Of a stretch of 64,000 nt of DNA, positions 37,062-47,189 are shown one piece after another (position 1 is the first letter of the stretch; each line of letters begins with the position of its first letter). Both the position numbers and the translations under genes were made by a program. Source of the stretch: Emergencia sp. 1XD21-10 (GTDB taxonomy: Bacteria > Bacillota > Clostridia > Peptostreptococcales > Anaerovoracaceae); contig NZ_QWEQ01000010.1 of assembly GCF_009936045.1 (NCBI RefSeq), positions 62,001 through 126,000 of the forward strand, written 5' to 3'. Under the pieces are notes generated by a model, which had not been told where the DNA came from, ran no database searches, and saw only the letters and a list, made by a program, of their open reading frames with translations.

Positions 37062-37556
37062 ATGAAAAAAATCGGAATCATCATGGGAAGCGACAGCGAC
37101 CTTCCTGTAGTTGAGAAAGCAATGACGACTTTGGACGAATTCGGCGTGCCTTACGAGGTTCACGTATATTCCGCCCATAGAACACCGTCAGAAGTCAAAG
37201 AGTTTACGCAAAATGCCAGAGCAAACGGATTTGGCGCAATTATTGCAGCAGCAGGAAAGGCAGCTCATCTGGCAGGCGCCATTGCAGCCAGCACAACCCT
37301 TCCTGTTATCGGAATTCCGGTAAAGTCATCTACACTGGACGGACTGGATGCACTCCTGTCTACGGTACAGATGCCGGGCGGTATTCCTGTTGCAACCGTA
37401 GCTATTGATGGTGCCCAGAATGCGGCACTTCTTGCTATTCAGATGCTTGGCATAGAGGACAGTAAAATTGCGGCAAAGCTTGACATCCAGAGAAAAGAAG
37501 CTGCTGATAAGGTTCTTTCTAAAAATGCAGCAATTGAAGAAAAGTATAATAAATAA
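37062..37556 (+). CDS. purE: N5-CAIR mutase PurE
   Basis: The 164-residue product has [16 protein letters not shown] and SAHRTPSEV and [11 protein letters not shown], typical of PurE. It converts N5-CAIR (or AIR plus CO2 if class II) to CAIR. No purK gene is seen in the operon, which would fit a class II enzyme that uses CO2 directly, but this needs active-site comparison. It is the first purine gene after ruvX. Confidence 0.93.
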   Translation: MKKIGIIMGSDSDLPVVEKAMTTLDEFGVPYEVHVYSAHRTPSEVKEFTQNARANGFGAIIAAAGKAAHLAGAIAASTTLPVIGIPVKSSTLDGLDALLSTVQMPGGIPVATVAIDGAQNAALLAIQMLGIEDSKIAAKLDIQRKEAADKVLSKNAAIEEKYNK

Positions 37557-37577
37557 TGAATTAAGTATAGAAAGAAG

Positions 37578-38306
37578 ATGAATCAAATGACAATTGAAAA
37601 AAAAGAACAGCTCTATGAAGGAAAAGCAAAAAAGGTATTTGCAACCAATGATAAAAATCTTTGCATTGTATCCTACAAAGACGATGCTACCGCTTTTAAC
37701 GGACTAAAAAAAGGCACCATTACAGGAAAAGGCGCCATTAACAATAGAATGTCCAATTTCCTGATGAAAATGTTAGAGGAAAAAGGCATTCCGACCCACT
37801 TTGTAGAAGAATTAAGTGATAGAGAAACCGTTGTAAAGAAAGTTTCTATCGTACCCCTCGAAGTCATCGCAAGAAATATTGCGGCAGGCTCTCTCGCAAA
37901 AAGACTCGGCGTTGAGGAAGGCTATCCAATGAAACGCACAGTCTTAGAGTTCAGCTATAAGAACGACGATCTGGGCGATCCAATGGTAAACGACTATCAC
38001 ATTCTCGCTATGGAGTTTGCTACAGAGGAAGAACTTGAAACCATTAAGAAAATGGCCCTCGACATCAACGCTATTTTGAGAGAATATCTGGCAGCGGACG
38101 GAATCGATTTAATCGACTTCAAGCTGGAATTTGGTAAAACAGCAGATGGCACCATCGTACTTGCCGATGAGATTTCACCGGATACTTGTAGATTCTGGGA
38201 CAGCAAAACCCACGAAAAGCTGGATAAAGATAGATTTAGAAGAGATATGGGCGGCGTTGAAGACGCTTACCAGGAAGTATTTAAGAGAATTTTAGAGGAG
38301 AAATAA
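37578..38306 (+). CDS. purC: SAICAR synthase PurC
   Basis: The 242-residue product has [41 protein letters not shown] and [14 protein letters not shown], the PurC signatures. It joins aspartate to CAIR using ATP. It begins 21 bases after purE and ends two bases before purM. Confidence 0.95.
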   Translation: MNQMTIEKKEQLYEGKAKKVFATNDKNLCIVSYKDDATAFNGLKKGTITGKGAINNRMSNFLMKMLEEKGIPTHFVEELSDRETVVKKVSIVPLEVIARNIAAGSLAKRLGVEEGYPMKRTVLEFSYKNDDLGDPMVNDYHILAMEFATEEELETIKKMALDINAILREYLAADGIDLIDFKLEFGKTADGTIVLADEISPDTCRFWDSKTHEKLDKDRFRRDMGGVEDAYQEVFKRILEEK

Positions 38307-38308
38307 GA

Positions 38309-39352
38309 ATGGGAAAAAGTTTCAGCGAAAGCTACAAAGAAGCCGGTGTTGATATTACTGCGGGTTACAAAGCAGTAGAACTGATGAAAGAGCATGTGGC
38401 GAAGACCATGGTATTTGGCAATGTACCCGATGATATCGGCGGTTTTGGCGGTCTCTTTGAACTGGACGTGAAAGGAATGGAGCGCCCGGTGCTGGTAAGC
38501 GGTACTGACGGCGTAGGTACCAAACTGAAGATGGCATTTTTGATGGACAAACACGACACAGTGGGCATTGACTGTGTTGCAATGTGTGTCAATGATATTC
38601 TTTGCGTTGGTGCAAAACCTCTGTTCTTTCTTGACTATATTGCAGTTGGAAAGAATTATCCGGAAAAGGTTGCGCAGATTGTAAGCGGCGTTGCAGAAGG
38701 CTGCATACAGTCGGAAGCAGCCCTTATTGGCGGTGAAACTGCTGAAATGCCGGGCTTTTATCCGGAAGACGAATACGATCTTGCCGGTTTTGCCGTAGGC
38801 GTTGTGGACAAGTCAAAGGTACTGAAAAAAGAAACCGTAGAAGAGGGCGATGTCATTATCGGACTTCCTTCCTCTGGCGTGCATTCTAATGGATTTTCTC
38901 TGGTAAGAAAAGTGCTGGATGTAGAGAATGAAGATATTAAGACTCCGGTTGCTGAACTTGGCGGCAAGTCCATCGGCGAGACCCTTCTGACACCGACCAA
39001 AATTTATGTAAAGCCAATGCTGAAGCTTTTTGATGAAGTGACCGTAAAGGCTGCTGCCCACATCACTGGCGGCGGATTCTACGAAAACATTCCAAGAAGT
39101 CTGCCGAAAGGTTATGGCGCCAAGATAAAAAAGGAAAATGTAAGAGTTCTGCCAATTTTCAAGCTCATCGCAGAAAAGGGCAGCATTCCTGAAAGAGATA
39201 TGTTCAACACCTTTAATATGGGCGTGGGCATGACTGTTATCGTTTCTGCAAAGGACGCAGACAAAGCGCTGGAAGTGCTGCACGCTGCAGGTGAAGACGC
39301 ATATATCCTCGGCGAGGTTGTAAAGAGTGAGGAAGGCGTGGAATTATGGTAA
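38309..39352 (+). CDS. purM: AIR synthetase PurM
   Basis: The 347-residue product closes the imidazole ring to make AIR. It has [55 protein letters not shown] and [12 protein letters not shown]. The last seven bases overlap purN. Confidence 0.96.
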   Translation: MGKSFSESYKEAGVDITAGYKAVELMKEHVAKTMVFGNVPDDIGGFGGLFELDVKGMERPVLVSGTDGVGTKLKMAFLMDKHDTVGIDCVAMCVNDILCVGAKPLFFLDYIAVGKNYPEKVAQIVSGVAEGCIQSEAALIGGETAEMPGFYPEDEYDLAGFAVGVVDKSKVLKKETVEEGDVIIGLPSSGVHSNGFSLVRKVLDVENEDIKTPVAELGGKSIGETLLTPTKIYVKPMLKLFDEVTVKAAAHITGGGFYENIPRSLPKGYGAKIKKENVRVLPIFKLIAEKGSIPERDMFNTFNMGVGMTVIVSAKDADKALEVLHAAGEDAYILGEVVKSEEGVELW

Positions 39353-39930
39353 AAACAAAGATTGCTGTGCTGGTTTCTGGCGGCGGCACCAATCTGCAAG
39401 CTTTGATAGATGCTCAGAAAAGCGGCATTTTACACAGCGGTGAAATTGTGCTGGTCGCCAGCAACAAAGAAAACGCATATGCCCTAAAACGTGCACAGGA
39501 AAACGGGATTAAAGCGGTTTTTGCGATAGACGAGGAAGCGCTTCTCAAAATCATGGAAGCTGAAGGCATTGAACTGGTCATTCTTGCAGGATTTTTAAAG
39601 ATCCTCAGCAGCGAATTTATTTCTGCTTATGAAAATAGAATCATCAATATTCATCCGTCATTGATTCCCTCGTTTTGCGGTAAAGGCGCTTATGGTCTGC
39701 ATGTCCATGAAATGGCGCTTTCCTACGGGGTAAAACTTACAGGTGCTACGGTGCATTTTGTCAATGAAGTGCCTGACGGCGGTCAGATTATTGCCCAAAA
39801 AGCGGTTGAGATTCTGGAGGGTGATACGCCGGAGATTTTGCAAAGACGTGTTATGGAACAGGCGGAATGGGTGCTGCTTCCACAAGCAGCCGAAATGATT
39901 AGTGAAAAAATAGCGAAAGGAAAGAAATAG
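39346..39930 (+). CDS. purN: GAR transformylase PurN
   Basis: The 194-residue product transfers a formyl group from 10-formyl-THF to GAR. It has [16 protein letters not shown] at the N-terminus and the catalytic region [11 protein letters not shown], with [16 protein letters not shown]. It overlaps purM by seven bases and is followed directly by purO. Confidence 0.95.
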   Translation: MVKTKIAVLVSGGGTNLQALIDAQKSGILHSGEIVLVASNKENAYALKRAQENGIKAVFAIDEEALLKIMEAEGIELVILAGFLKILSSEFISAYENRIINIHPSLIPSFCGKGAYGLHVHEMALSYGVKLTGATVHFVNEVPDGGQIIAQKAVEILEGDTPEILQRRVMEQAEWVLLPQAAEMISEKIAKGKK

Positions 39931-40647
39931 ATGAACGTTTACGAAACTAAAACCATGAAAGCTGCTGTCAAAGGGAATTCCTATGTTGGCAGAGGCATCG
40001 TTCTCGGAAAGTCTAAAGATGGAAAAAAGGCTGTCAGCGCTTATTTCATCATGGGAAGAAGTGAAAACAGCAGAAACAGAATCTTCCTTGACGAAGGGGA
40101 AAATGTGATGATTAAACCCTTTGATGAATCTAAGGTGGAAGACCCGTCTCTGATTATTTATTATCCGATGCGTAAACATGAGAACAAGCTGATTGTAACT
40201 AATGGTGATCAGACCGACACGATTTACGAATTTTTAAAGGAGGGCAAATCCTTTGAGGAAGCACTGGATACCAGATGTTTTGAGCCGGACGGTCCAAACT
40301 GGACGCCGAGAATCAGTGGTATGTTTACATTTGGCGAAAAACTGACTTATAAAATGAGTATTTTAAAGAGCGCAGATGCGGAAGGCTCAGCTTGTAACCG
40401 CTATTATTTCAACTATGACGCTCTTTGCGGTTTGGGACATTTTATCCATACATATGTGCAGGACGGAAATCCGATTCCAACTTTCCAGGGAGAGCCTGAA
40501 CGAGTTGAAATTCCAGATGATATCGACGCATTTACAAAGGAAATCTGGGATAACCTTGATGAAAATAATAAAATTTCCCTTTATGTAAGATATATTGATC
40601 TTGAAACTGGTGCAGCTGAAAACCGCATGATCAACAAAAACGCATAA
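39931..40647 (+). CDS. purO: IMP cyclohydrolase (PurO type)
   Basis: The 238-residue product matches the PurO-type IMP cyclohydrolase fold: YVGRGIVLGKSKDGKKAV, AYFIMGRSENSRNRIF, LIIYYPMR, NGDQTDTIYEFLKEG and PNWTPRISGMF. It closes FAICAR to IMP, the last step of purine synthesis. PurO is best known from archaea but occurs in Clostridia. The next gene encodes AICAR transformylase without a cyclohydrolase domain, so the pair replaces PurH. Confidence 0.85.
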   Translation: MNVYETKTMKAAVKGNSYVGRGIVLGKSKDGKKAVSAYFIMGRSENSRNRIFLDEGENVMIKPFDESKVEDPSLIIYYPMRKHENKLIVTNGDQTDTIYEFLKEGKSFEEALDTRCFEPDGPNWTPRISGMFTFGEKLTYKMSILKSADAEGSACNRYYFNYDALCGLGHFIHTYVQDGNPIPTFQGEPERVEIPDDIDAFTKEIWDNLDENNKISLYVRYIDLETGAAENRMINKNA

Positions 40648-40684
40648 CCCTTTTAGAACAGATAGATAGAATGGAGCAATTGTA

Positions 40685-41869
40685 ATGAAAGAATTTGAAC
40701 TGAAATATGGATGTAATCCCAACCAGAAGCCTGCAAAGATTTACATGGCTGACGGAAGTGAACTGCCTCTTGAAATTTTAAACGGCAGACCGGGATATAT
40801 CAATTTTTTAGATGCTTTTAACAGCTGGCAGCTTGTGAAGGAACTGAAGGAAGCCCTGGGTATGCCGGCAGCTACCTCTTTTAAACATGTCAGCCCTACA
40901 TCTGCTGCTGTAGGCGTTCCGATGAGTGAAACGCTGAAAAAAGCCTGCTTTGTAGATGATATTGAAGGACTTGACGATTCACCTATTGCAACAGCCTATG
41001 CAAGAGCGAGGGGTACCGACAGAATGTCCTCCTTCGGCGACTGGGTTGCTTTAAGTGATACCTGCGATGCTGTGACTGCAACGATTTTAAAGAGAGAGGT
41101 TTCCGATGGAATTATTGCGCCGGACTATACCGATGAAGCGCTTGAAATTCTAAAAGGTAAGAAGAAGGGTGCTTACAATATCATCAAAATCGATCCTGAC
41201 TATATGCCTTTTAAGCAGGAAATTAAGCAGGTCTACGGTGTAACCTTTGAGCAGGGCAGAAACGATTACAAGATTACGCCGGAGCAGTTGACAAATATTG
41301 TTACTGAAAATAAGACTTTAACCGAGGAAGCAAAGCGCGACCTTATTATCGCGCTGATTACGCTAAAATATACTCAGTCCAATTCCGTAGCCTATGCAAA
41401 AGATGGACAGGCAATCGGTGTTGGCGCAGGTCAGCAGTCCAGAATCCACTGCACCAGACTGGCAGGAAACAAAGCTGATTTCTGGCATTTAAGGCAGGCA
41501 GACAAGGTAATCAACCTGCCGTTCCGTGAAGATGTAGGCAGAGCTGTTCGTGATAACACCATTGACATATATCTGGGAGATGAATACGAAGATGTGCTGA
41601 CAGATGGCGCTTGGGAAACCCTCTTTACCGAAAAGCCAGAACCGTTTACAAAGAAAGAGCAGCGCGCTTATCTTGACACCGTTACAGGAGTAGCTCTCGG
41701 CAGTGACGCATTCTTCCCGTTCGGAGATAACATCGAGCGGGCAAAGAAGAGCGGCGTATCCTATATCGCAGAACCGGGCGGCAGCGTTCGTGACGATCAG
41801 GTTATCGAAACCTGCGACAAATACGGCATGGTTACCGTATTCACCGGCATGAGACTGTTTCATCACTAA
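40685..41869 (+). CDS. Stand-alone AICAR transformylase
   Basis: The 394-residue product corresponds only to the transformylase part of PurH: ELKYGCNPNQKPA, SFKHVSPTSAAVG, YARARGTDRMSSFGDWVALS, KYTQSNSVAYAKDGQAIGVGAGQQSR-type region and EPGGSVRDDQVI. The MGS/cyclohydrolase domain is absent. With purO next door it forms a split final step, AICAR to FAICAR here and FAICAR to IMP by PurO. GGAGCAATTGTA precedes the ATG. A structured 230-base gap follows. Confidence 0.9.
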   Translation: MKEFELKYGCNPNQKPAKIYMADGSELPLEILNGRPGYINFLDAFNSWQLVKELKEALGMPAATSFKHVSPTSAAVGVPMSETLKKACFVDDIEGLDDSPIATAYARARGTDRMSSFGDWVALSDTCDAVTATILKREVSDGIIAPDYTDEALEILKGKKKGAYNIIKIDPDYMPFKQEIKQVYGVTFEQGRNDYKITPEQLTNIVTENKTLTEEAKRDLIIALITLKYTQSNSVAYAKDGQAIGVGAGQQSRIHCTRLAGNKADFWHLRQADKVINLPFREDVGRAVRDNTIDIYLGDEYEDVLTDGAWETLFTEKPEPFTKKEQRAYLDTVTGVALGSDAFFPFGDNIERAKKSGVSYIAEPGGSVRDDQVIETCDKYGMVTVFTGMRLFHH

Positions 41870-42099
41870 TGGTTCTGCCCCGCAAGTGTATGTGGATACA
41901 TGCACGAGTGGCAAGGCAGACCTTATGCTGGCGTTCTCCGGCTTTAGCCGGCTAAGAACGCGTCGTATAATGGAGTTGCTCCAATTTACGGAGTAAATTG
42001 ATGAGAACTCCTTATGCTTTTGCGGCCCAAGAGCGAAGCGATTGGCAAGCCGCAAGTCGTATAATGGAGTTATACCCAGAAAGGACAAGGTATCAAATA
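41870..42099 (+). repeat. Duplicated hairpin module in the pur operon
   Basis: The 230-base gap before purD holds a repeated unit: CCTTATGCT, a hairpin, then GTCGTATAATGGAGTT. Unit 1 is 41921-41977 with hairpin GCGTTCT-CCGGCT/AGCCGG-AGAACGC; unit 2 is 42010-42071 with hairpin TTGCGGC/GCCGCAA. The flanks are identical while the hairpin sequences differ. Another hairpin (about 41873-41923, GGTTCTGCC/GGCAGACC) precedes, and CAATTTAC/GTAAATTG lies between units. The frame from 41998 stays open into purD by chance. It may be a regulatory RNA or a small mobile repeat. Confidence 0.75.
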
Positions 42100-43368
42100 A
42101 TGAAAGTTATGGTTGTTGGCGGCGGCGGAAGAGAGCACGCCATCATCAAAAAAATAAAAAAGAGTCCAAAAGTATCCGAAATTTATGCGCTGCCAGGTAA
42201 CGGCGGTATTGCATCTGATGCGACTTGCGTGGATATCGGTGCGAAGGATCTTGAAAATATTGTAAAATTCGCAAAGGAAAATGCCATTGAATTTGCTGTA
42301 GTTGCGCCGGATGATCCCCTTGTTTTGGGGCTTGTGGACCTCTTAAGAGCAGAAGGCATTCCTTGCTTTGGACCTGATAAAAAAGCTGCTATCATCGAAG
42401 GCAGCAAGGCTTTTTCCAAGGACTTAATGAAGAAATACGGCATTCCAACTGCTGCTTATGAAACCTTTACAGAGATGGAGAAAGCCCTTGCATATCTGGA
42501 AACCTGCAAGATTCCCGTGGTGGTAAAAGCGGACGGTCTGGCGCTGGGCAAAGGCGTTATCATTGCAGAGACTTTGGAAGCTGCCAAACAGGCAGTCCGG
42601 GATATGATGGAAGACAAAGTCTTCGGTGAAAGCGGCAGCAAAGTTGTCATCGAAGAATTCCTCACAGGACCGGAAGTTTCTGTCCTTTCCTTCACAGACG
42701 GCAAAACACTGGTTCCGATGGTATCTTCCATGGATCACAAGAGAGCTTTAGACGGCGATAAAGGACTGAATACCGGCGGTATGGGAACCGTAGCGCCGAA
42801 TCCTTATTATACCGAAGAAATCGCAGAGCGCTGCATGAAAGAAATTTTCCTGCCGACCATGGAAGCGATGAACAAAGAGGGAAGATCTTTCAGCGGCTGC
42901 CTTTATTTCGGTCTGATGATTACAGAAGATGGACCGAAGGTCATCGAATACAACTGCCGCTTTGGCGATCCTGAAACCCAGGTTGTGCTGCCGCTTCTCG
43001 ATAGTGACCTATTTGAGATTATGGAACATGTTGCTGCAGGAACTTTGGCAGAGGCAAATGTCAACTTTGCAGACGATGCGGCATGCTGTGTGGTTATGGC
43101 GTCGGAAGGCTATCCTGTCAGCTATGAGAAAGGCTTTGAGATTAAAATCGACGATGTAGAGGATGTTTACATTGCCGGCGCAAAGCTGTCTGCGGATGGC
43201 AGACTACTTACAAACGGCGGACGTGTTCTGGGTGTTACCGAAAGAGGCGCAGACATTGCAGAAGCCATCGAAAAAGCATATAACTCCGTAAAAAGAGTTA
43301 CCTTTGACAATGCGTTTTATAGAAACGATATCGGCGCAAAGGCGTTGGCTGCATTAAATGAAAAATAG
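42100..43368 (+). CDS. purD: GAR synthetase PurD
   Basis: The 422-residue ATP-grasp enzyme joins glycine to phosphoribosylamine. It begins KVMVVGGGGREHAIIKKIK and has VVKADGLALGKGVIIAE, TGGMGTVAPNPYY and EYNCRFGDPETQVVLP. The start at 42100 is chosen because the family begins at this glycine-rich loop and AAGG lies nine bases upstream; the frame extends further upstream through the hairpin region without homology. Confidence 0.95.
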   Translation: MKVMVVGGGGREHAIIKKIKKSPKVSEIYALPGNGGIASDATCVDIGAKDLENIVKFAKENAIEFAVVAPDDPLVLGLVDLLRAEGIPCFGPDKKAAIIEGSKAFSKDLMKKYGIPTAAYETFTEMEKALAYLETCKIPVVVKADGLALGKGVIIAETLEAAKQAVRDMMEDKVFGESGSKVVIEEFLTGPEVSVLSFTDGKTLVPMVSSMDHKRALDGDKGLNTGGMGTVAPNPYYTEEIAERCMKEIFLPTMEAMNKEGRSFSGCLYFGLMITEDGPKVIEYNCRFGDPETQVVLPLLDSDLFEIMEHVAAGTLAEANVNFADDAACCVVMASEGYPVSYEKGFEIKIDDVEDVYIAGAKLSADGRLLTNGGRVLGVTERGADIAEAIEKAYNSVKRVTFDNAFYRNDIGAKALAALNEK

Positions 43369-43389
43369 TAAAACAAAGTAGGGAGAATT

Positions 43390-46300
43390 ATGGTTTATAG
43401 AATATATGTTGAAAAGAAAAAAGCTTTCGCCCATGAAGCAGCGTCTTTAAAAAACGATATCGTAAAACTGCTGCAGATTCAGAATTTGCAGGATTTGCGG
43501 ATTGTAAACCGCTATGACGTTGAAAACTTGGACAGAGAACTATTTGACTATGCTGTAAGCACTGTGTTTTCTGAGCCGCAGGTAGATGATGCCTTTGAAA
43601 ACCTTGATTTTGCAGGAGCAGATTATGTTTTTGCGGTAGAATTTCTGCCGGGACAGTTCGATCAGAGAGCAAATTCTGCAGCAGAATGTATTCAGATTAT
43701 TTCCAAAGGCGAAAGACCTGCAGTTAGAACCGCTAAAGTATACCTGCTGCAAGGTTCTTTGACAAAGGCCGAACTTGCTGAAATTAAGAAGTATGTTATC
43801 AACCCGGTGGAAGCAAGAGAAGCGACCCTGGAAACCTTTGACACCCTGAAAGTGGACTACGAAATTCCGACAGAAGTTGCGGTTTTAAACGGTTTCAATG
43901 AGCTTGACGAAGCTGGACTTTTGGAATTTCTGAAAGACTACGGACTTGCCATGGATTTGGGCGATTTAAAATTCTGTCAGGAATACTTTAAAAGTGAAGA
44001 CAGAAATCCGACTATTACGGAAATCAGGGTAATCGATACTTACTGGTCCGATCACTGCAGACATACCACCTTCAACACAACGATTGACAGTGTCAAGTTT
44101 GAAGATACTGCAGTGCAGGAAACCTATGAAGAATACATCAAAACCCGTGAGGAACTGGGCAGAACCAAGCCGATTAATTTGATGGATATCGGCACTATTG
44201 CCGCAAAATACCTGAAAAAGCACGGTTTACTTGATAAACTGGACGAGTCTGAGGAGATCAACGCCTGCACCGTAAAGATCGATGTAGATGTCGACGGCAG
44301 AACAGAAAAATGGCTGCTTTTATTTAAGAACGAAACCCACAACCATCCGACTGAGATTGAGCCTTTTGGCGGTGCTGCAACCTGTGTTGGCGGTGCCATC
44401 AGAGACCCGCTTTCAGGAAGAAGCTATGTATATTCTGCTATGCGTGTTACTGGTGCGGCTGACCCGTTAAAGCCGGTTTCTGAAACTATGGAAGGAAAAC
44501 TTCCGCAGAGAAAGATCGTAACGACTGCTGCTAACGGCTACAGCTCCTACGGAAACCAGATTGGACTTGCTACAGGGCAGGTAGATGAACTTTACCATCC
44601 AGGCTACGTGGCTAAGAGAATGGAAATAGGCGCAGTAATCGCTGCAGCGCCTGCTGAAAACGTGCGCAGAGAAAGACCTGTTGATACTGACAGAGTCATT
44701 CTCCTAGGCGGAAAAACCGGTCGTGACGGCTGCGGTGGTGCAACCGGCTCCTCCAAGTCCCACACAACTGAATCTTTGGAAAGCTGCGGCGCTGAGGTAC
44801 AGAAGGGTAATGCACCGGAAGAAAGAAAGCTGCAGAGACTCTTTAGAAATCCGGAGGCTTCCAAACTGATTAAGCGCTGTAACGACTTTGGCGCAGGTGG
44901 AGTATCTGTTGCTATCGGAGAACTGGCTGATGGTCTTGAGATTAACCTGAACGCAGTGCCGAAGAAATACGATGGTCTTGACGGAACTGAGCTTGCCATC
45001 AGTGAATCTCAGGAAAGAATGGCTGTTGTCGTTGCTGAAAGTGATGTAGAGCGTTTCTGTGAACTGGCTGTTTCTGAAAATCTGGAAGCCACAGTTGTAG
45101 CAGAAGTAAAGGAAAATCCATATTTAAAGATTTTCTGGAACGATAAGCCGATTGTAAATATTTCCAGAGCTTTTCTTGACACCAACGGTGCAGAAAAGCA
45201 CATTGATATTGAAATCCCAATGCACGAGGACTTTGAAAAGAAAGTCAGCGGTGGCTTTTCGCAAGCATATAAGGCTCTGGCAGGAGACCTAAACGTCTGC
45301 TCTAAGAGGGGCTTATCCGAGCGTTTTGACTCCACCATCGGCGCAGGCACTGTCTTAATGCCATTTGGCGGAATCAGACAGAGAACGCCGAATCAGGCAA
45401 TGGTAAACTTGATTTCTGTAGAAAAGGGACACACTGACACCTGCTCACTGATGTCCTGGGGCTATAACCCGTATATCGCAGAGGCAAGTCCTTATCACAG
45501 CGCATATCTGGCAGTGGTGGAATCCGTATCCAAACTGATTGCTGCGGGAGCGTCCTTTGAAGATGTGTACCTGTCTTTTCAGGAATACTTTGAAAAACCA
45601 ATGCGCGAACCGAAGCGCTGGGGGAAACCGATGGCTGCAGTTCTGGGCGCATTCAAAGCACAGAAGGAGCTGGGCGTGGCGGCGATTGGCGGTAAGGACT
45701 CCATGAGCGGAACCTTTGAAAACATTGACGTTCCACCAACGCTAGTATCTTTTGCAGTTACTACAGGTGATGCTAGGAGGATTATTTCACCGGAGTTTAA
45801 ACAGGTAGACGGTAATGTTGTTATGTTTACCCCAGAGAAAGACAAAGAAGGTCTCCCAAAGGCTGAAAGCCTGAAAGAAATTTACGATACGGTCCACAGA
45901 CTTATCTCAGACGGTAAAATTGTCAGCGCTTATACACCAGGATTTGGTGGTGTTGCGGAAGCCATATTGAAAATGACTATGGGTAATGACATCGGTTTTG
46001 CCTATGATTCTGTGGATATGGAAACCATTTTCGGCTATCAGTACGGCGGATTTGTTGCTGAACTGGTAGAAGAAGCTGAAATCTCTGCAGACGGATTTTC
46101 TGTGATTACCCTTGGTAAAACGACAGCAGAGAAGACCATCACTTATGGCGCTGAATCTCTTGCGCTTACTGATCTTTGTAAGATTTATGAGGATAAGCTG
46201 GAGTCAATTTACACTTGCAACATTGAAACTGAAAGCAGCAAGCTTGAAACTTTCCGCTATGAGGCGGCAGAAAGACCACATGCTAAGGTAAAGGTGGATG

Positions 46301-47097
46301 TGCCAAAGGTACTGATTCCGGTATTCCCGGGTACCAACTGCGAATATGACTCCGCAAAGGCATTCCGTGACGCCGGCGCAGAGGCTGAGATTTTCGTTGT
46401 AAACAACCTGACTGCTGCTTCTATTGGAAAATCCGTAGAAGACTTCGCTGCAAAAGTGCGTGAATCCCAGATTATCTTTATTCCAGGCGGTTTCTCCGGC
46501 GGTGATGAACCGGACGGTTCCGGAAAGTTTATCACTGCATTCTTTAGAAATCAGGAAGTAAAGGAGGCCGTGACCGATTTACTGGACAACAGAGATGGTT
46601 TAATGCTGGGTATCTGCAATGGATTCCAGGCGCTGATCAAACTGGGCCTTGTGCCTTATGGCAAAATCATCGATACCGATGAAAACTGCCCGACACTGAC
46701 TTTCAACGAAATCAGCCGCCACCAGTCTAAACTGGTCAGAACAAGAATTGCTTCCAATAAATCTCCATGGCTTGCAAATACAACGCCTGATCAGATTTAT
46801 ACCGTTCCGATTTCCCACGGCGAAGGAAGATTTATCGCCTCAGAAGGGCTGATTCGTGACCTTGCGGAAAACGGTCAGATTATCACCCAGTATGTGGATC
46901 TTGAAGGAAATGTAACTTCGGACATTCAGTACAATCCGAACGGTTCCTACTTTGCTATCGAGGGTATCACTTCACCTGACGGCAGAGTACTGGGCAAGAT
47001 GGGACACTCCGAAAGAACCGGCGCAAATCTCTACAAGAACGTGCCAGGTGACTTCGACATGGGTATGTTCTGCGCTGCTGTAGAATATTTTAAGTAA
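43390..47097 (+). CDS. purL: Single-chain FGAM synthase PurL (PurL-PurQ fusion)
   Basis: The 1235-residue product combines the ATP-dependent synthetase (NETHNHPTEIEPFGGAATC, GGKTGRDGCGGATGSSKS, NDFGAGGVSVAIGELADG) with a C-terminal glutaminase (IPVFPGTNCEYDSAKAF, LMLGICNGFQALIKLG with the catalytic Cys near residue 1075, SHGEGRF). It converts FGAR to FGAM. This is the long form that needs no separate PurS or PurQ. It is the last gene of the operon and is followed by a terminator. No purF or purB lies in the window. Confidence 0.95.
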   Translation: MVYRIYVEKKKAFAHEAASLKNDIVKLLQIQNLQDLRIVNRYDVENLDRELFDYAVSTVFSEPQVDDAFENLDFAGADYVFAVEFLPGQFDQRANSAAECIQIISKGERPAVRTAKVYLLQGSLTKAELAEIKKYVINPVEAREATLETFDTLKVDYEIPTEVAVLNGFNELDEAGLLEFLKDYGLAMDLGDLKFCQEYFKSEDRNPTITEIRVIDTYWSDHCRHTTFNTTIDSVKFEDTAVQETYEEYIKTREELGRTKPINLMDIGTIAAKYLKKHGLLDKLDESEEINACTVKIDVDVDGRTEKWLLLFKNETHNHPTEIEPFGGAATCVGGAIRDPLSGRSYVYSAMRVTGAADPLKPVSETMEGKLPQRKIVTTAANGYSSYGNQIGLATGQVDELYHPGYVAKRMEIGAVIAAAPAENVRRERPVDTDRVILLGGKTGRDGCGGATGSSKSHTTESLESCGAEVQKGNAPEERKLQRLFRNPEASKLIKRCNDFGAGGVSVAIGELADGLEINLNAVPKKYDGLDGTELAISESQERMAVVVAESDVERFCELAVSENLEATVVAEVKENPYLKIFWNDKPIVNISRAFLDTNGAEKHIDIEIPMHEDFEKKVSGGFSQAYKALAGDLNVCSKRGLSERFDSTIGAGTVLMPFGGIRQRTPNQAMVNLISVEKGHTDTCSLMSWGYNPYIAEASPYHSAYLAVVESVSKLIAAGASFEDVYLSFQEYFEKPMREPKRWGKPMAAVLGAFKAQKELGVAAIGGKDSMSGTFENIDVPPTLVSFAVTTGDARRIISPEFKQVDGNVVMFTPEKDKEGLPKAESLKEIYDTVHRLISDGKIVSAYTPGFGGVAEAILKMTMGNDIGFAYDSVDMETIFGYQYGGFVAELVEEAEISADGFSVITLGKTTAEKTITYGAESLALTDLCKIYEDKLESIYTCNIETESSKLETFRYEAAERPHAKVKVDVPKVLIPVFPGTNCEYDSAKAFRDAGAEAEIFVVNNLTAASIGKSVEDFAAKVRESQIIFIPGGFSGGDEPDGSGKFITAFFRNQEVKEAVTDLLDNRDGLMLGICNGFQALIKLGLVPYGKIIDTDENCPTLTFNEISRHQSKLVRTRIASNKSPWLANTTPDQIYTVPISHGEGRFIASEGLIRDLAENGQIITQYVDLEGNVTSDIQYNPNGSYFAIEGITSPDGRVLGKMGHSERTGANLYKNVPGDFDMGMFCAAVEYFK

Positions 47098-47128
47098 AAT
47101 ATGAATAGGTTAAATTAGAGTTAGAATT

Positions 47129-47166
47129 AGCCTCCGCCTGCCAAAAGCTTTCGGAGGCTGATTTTT
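47129..47166 (+). terminator. Rho-independent terminator of the pur operon
   Basis: AGCCTCCG pairs with CGGAGGCT around a 15-base loop, followed by GATTTTTAT. Confidence 0.8.
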
Positions 47167-47189
47167 ATAAAGAAAGAGAGGTTTTATAT

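Noticed and set aside
41998-42099. N-terminal extension of PurD through the hairpin region
   Set aside because: The family starts at MKVMVVGGGGREHA; the extra 34 codons run through the duplicated hairpin module and lack homology.
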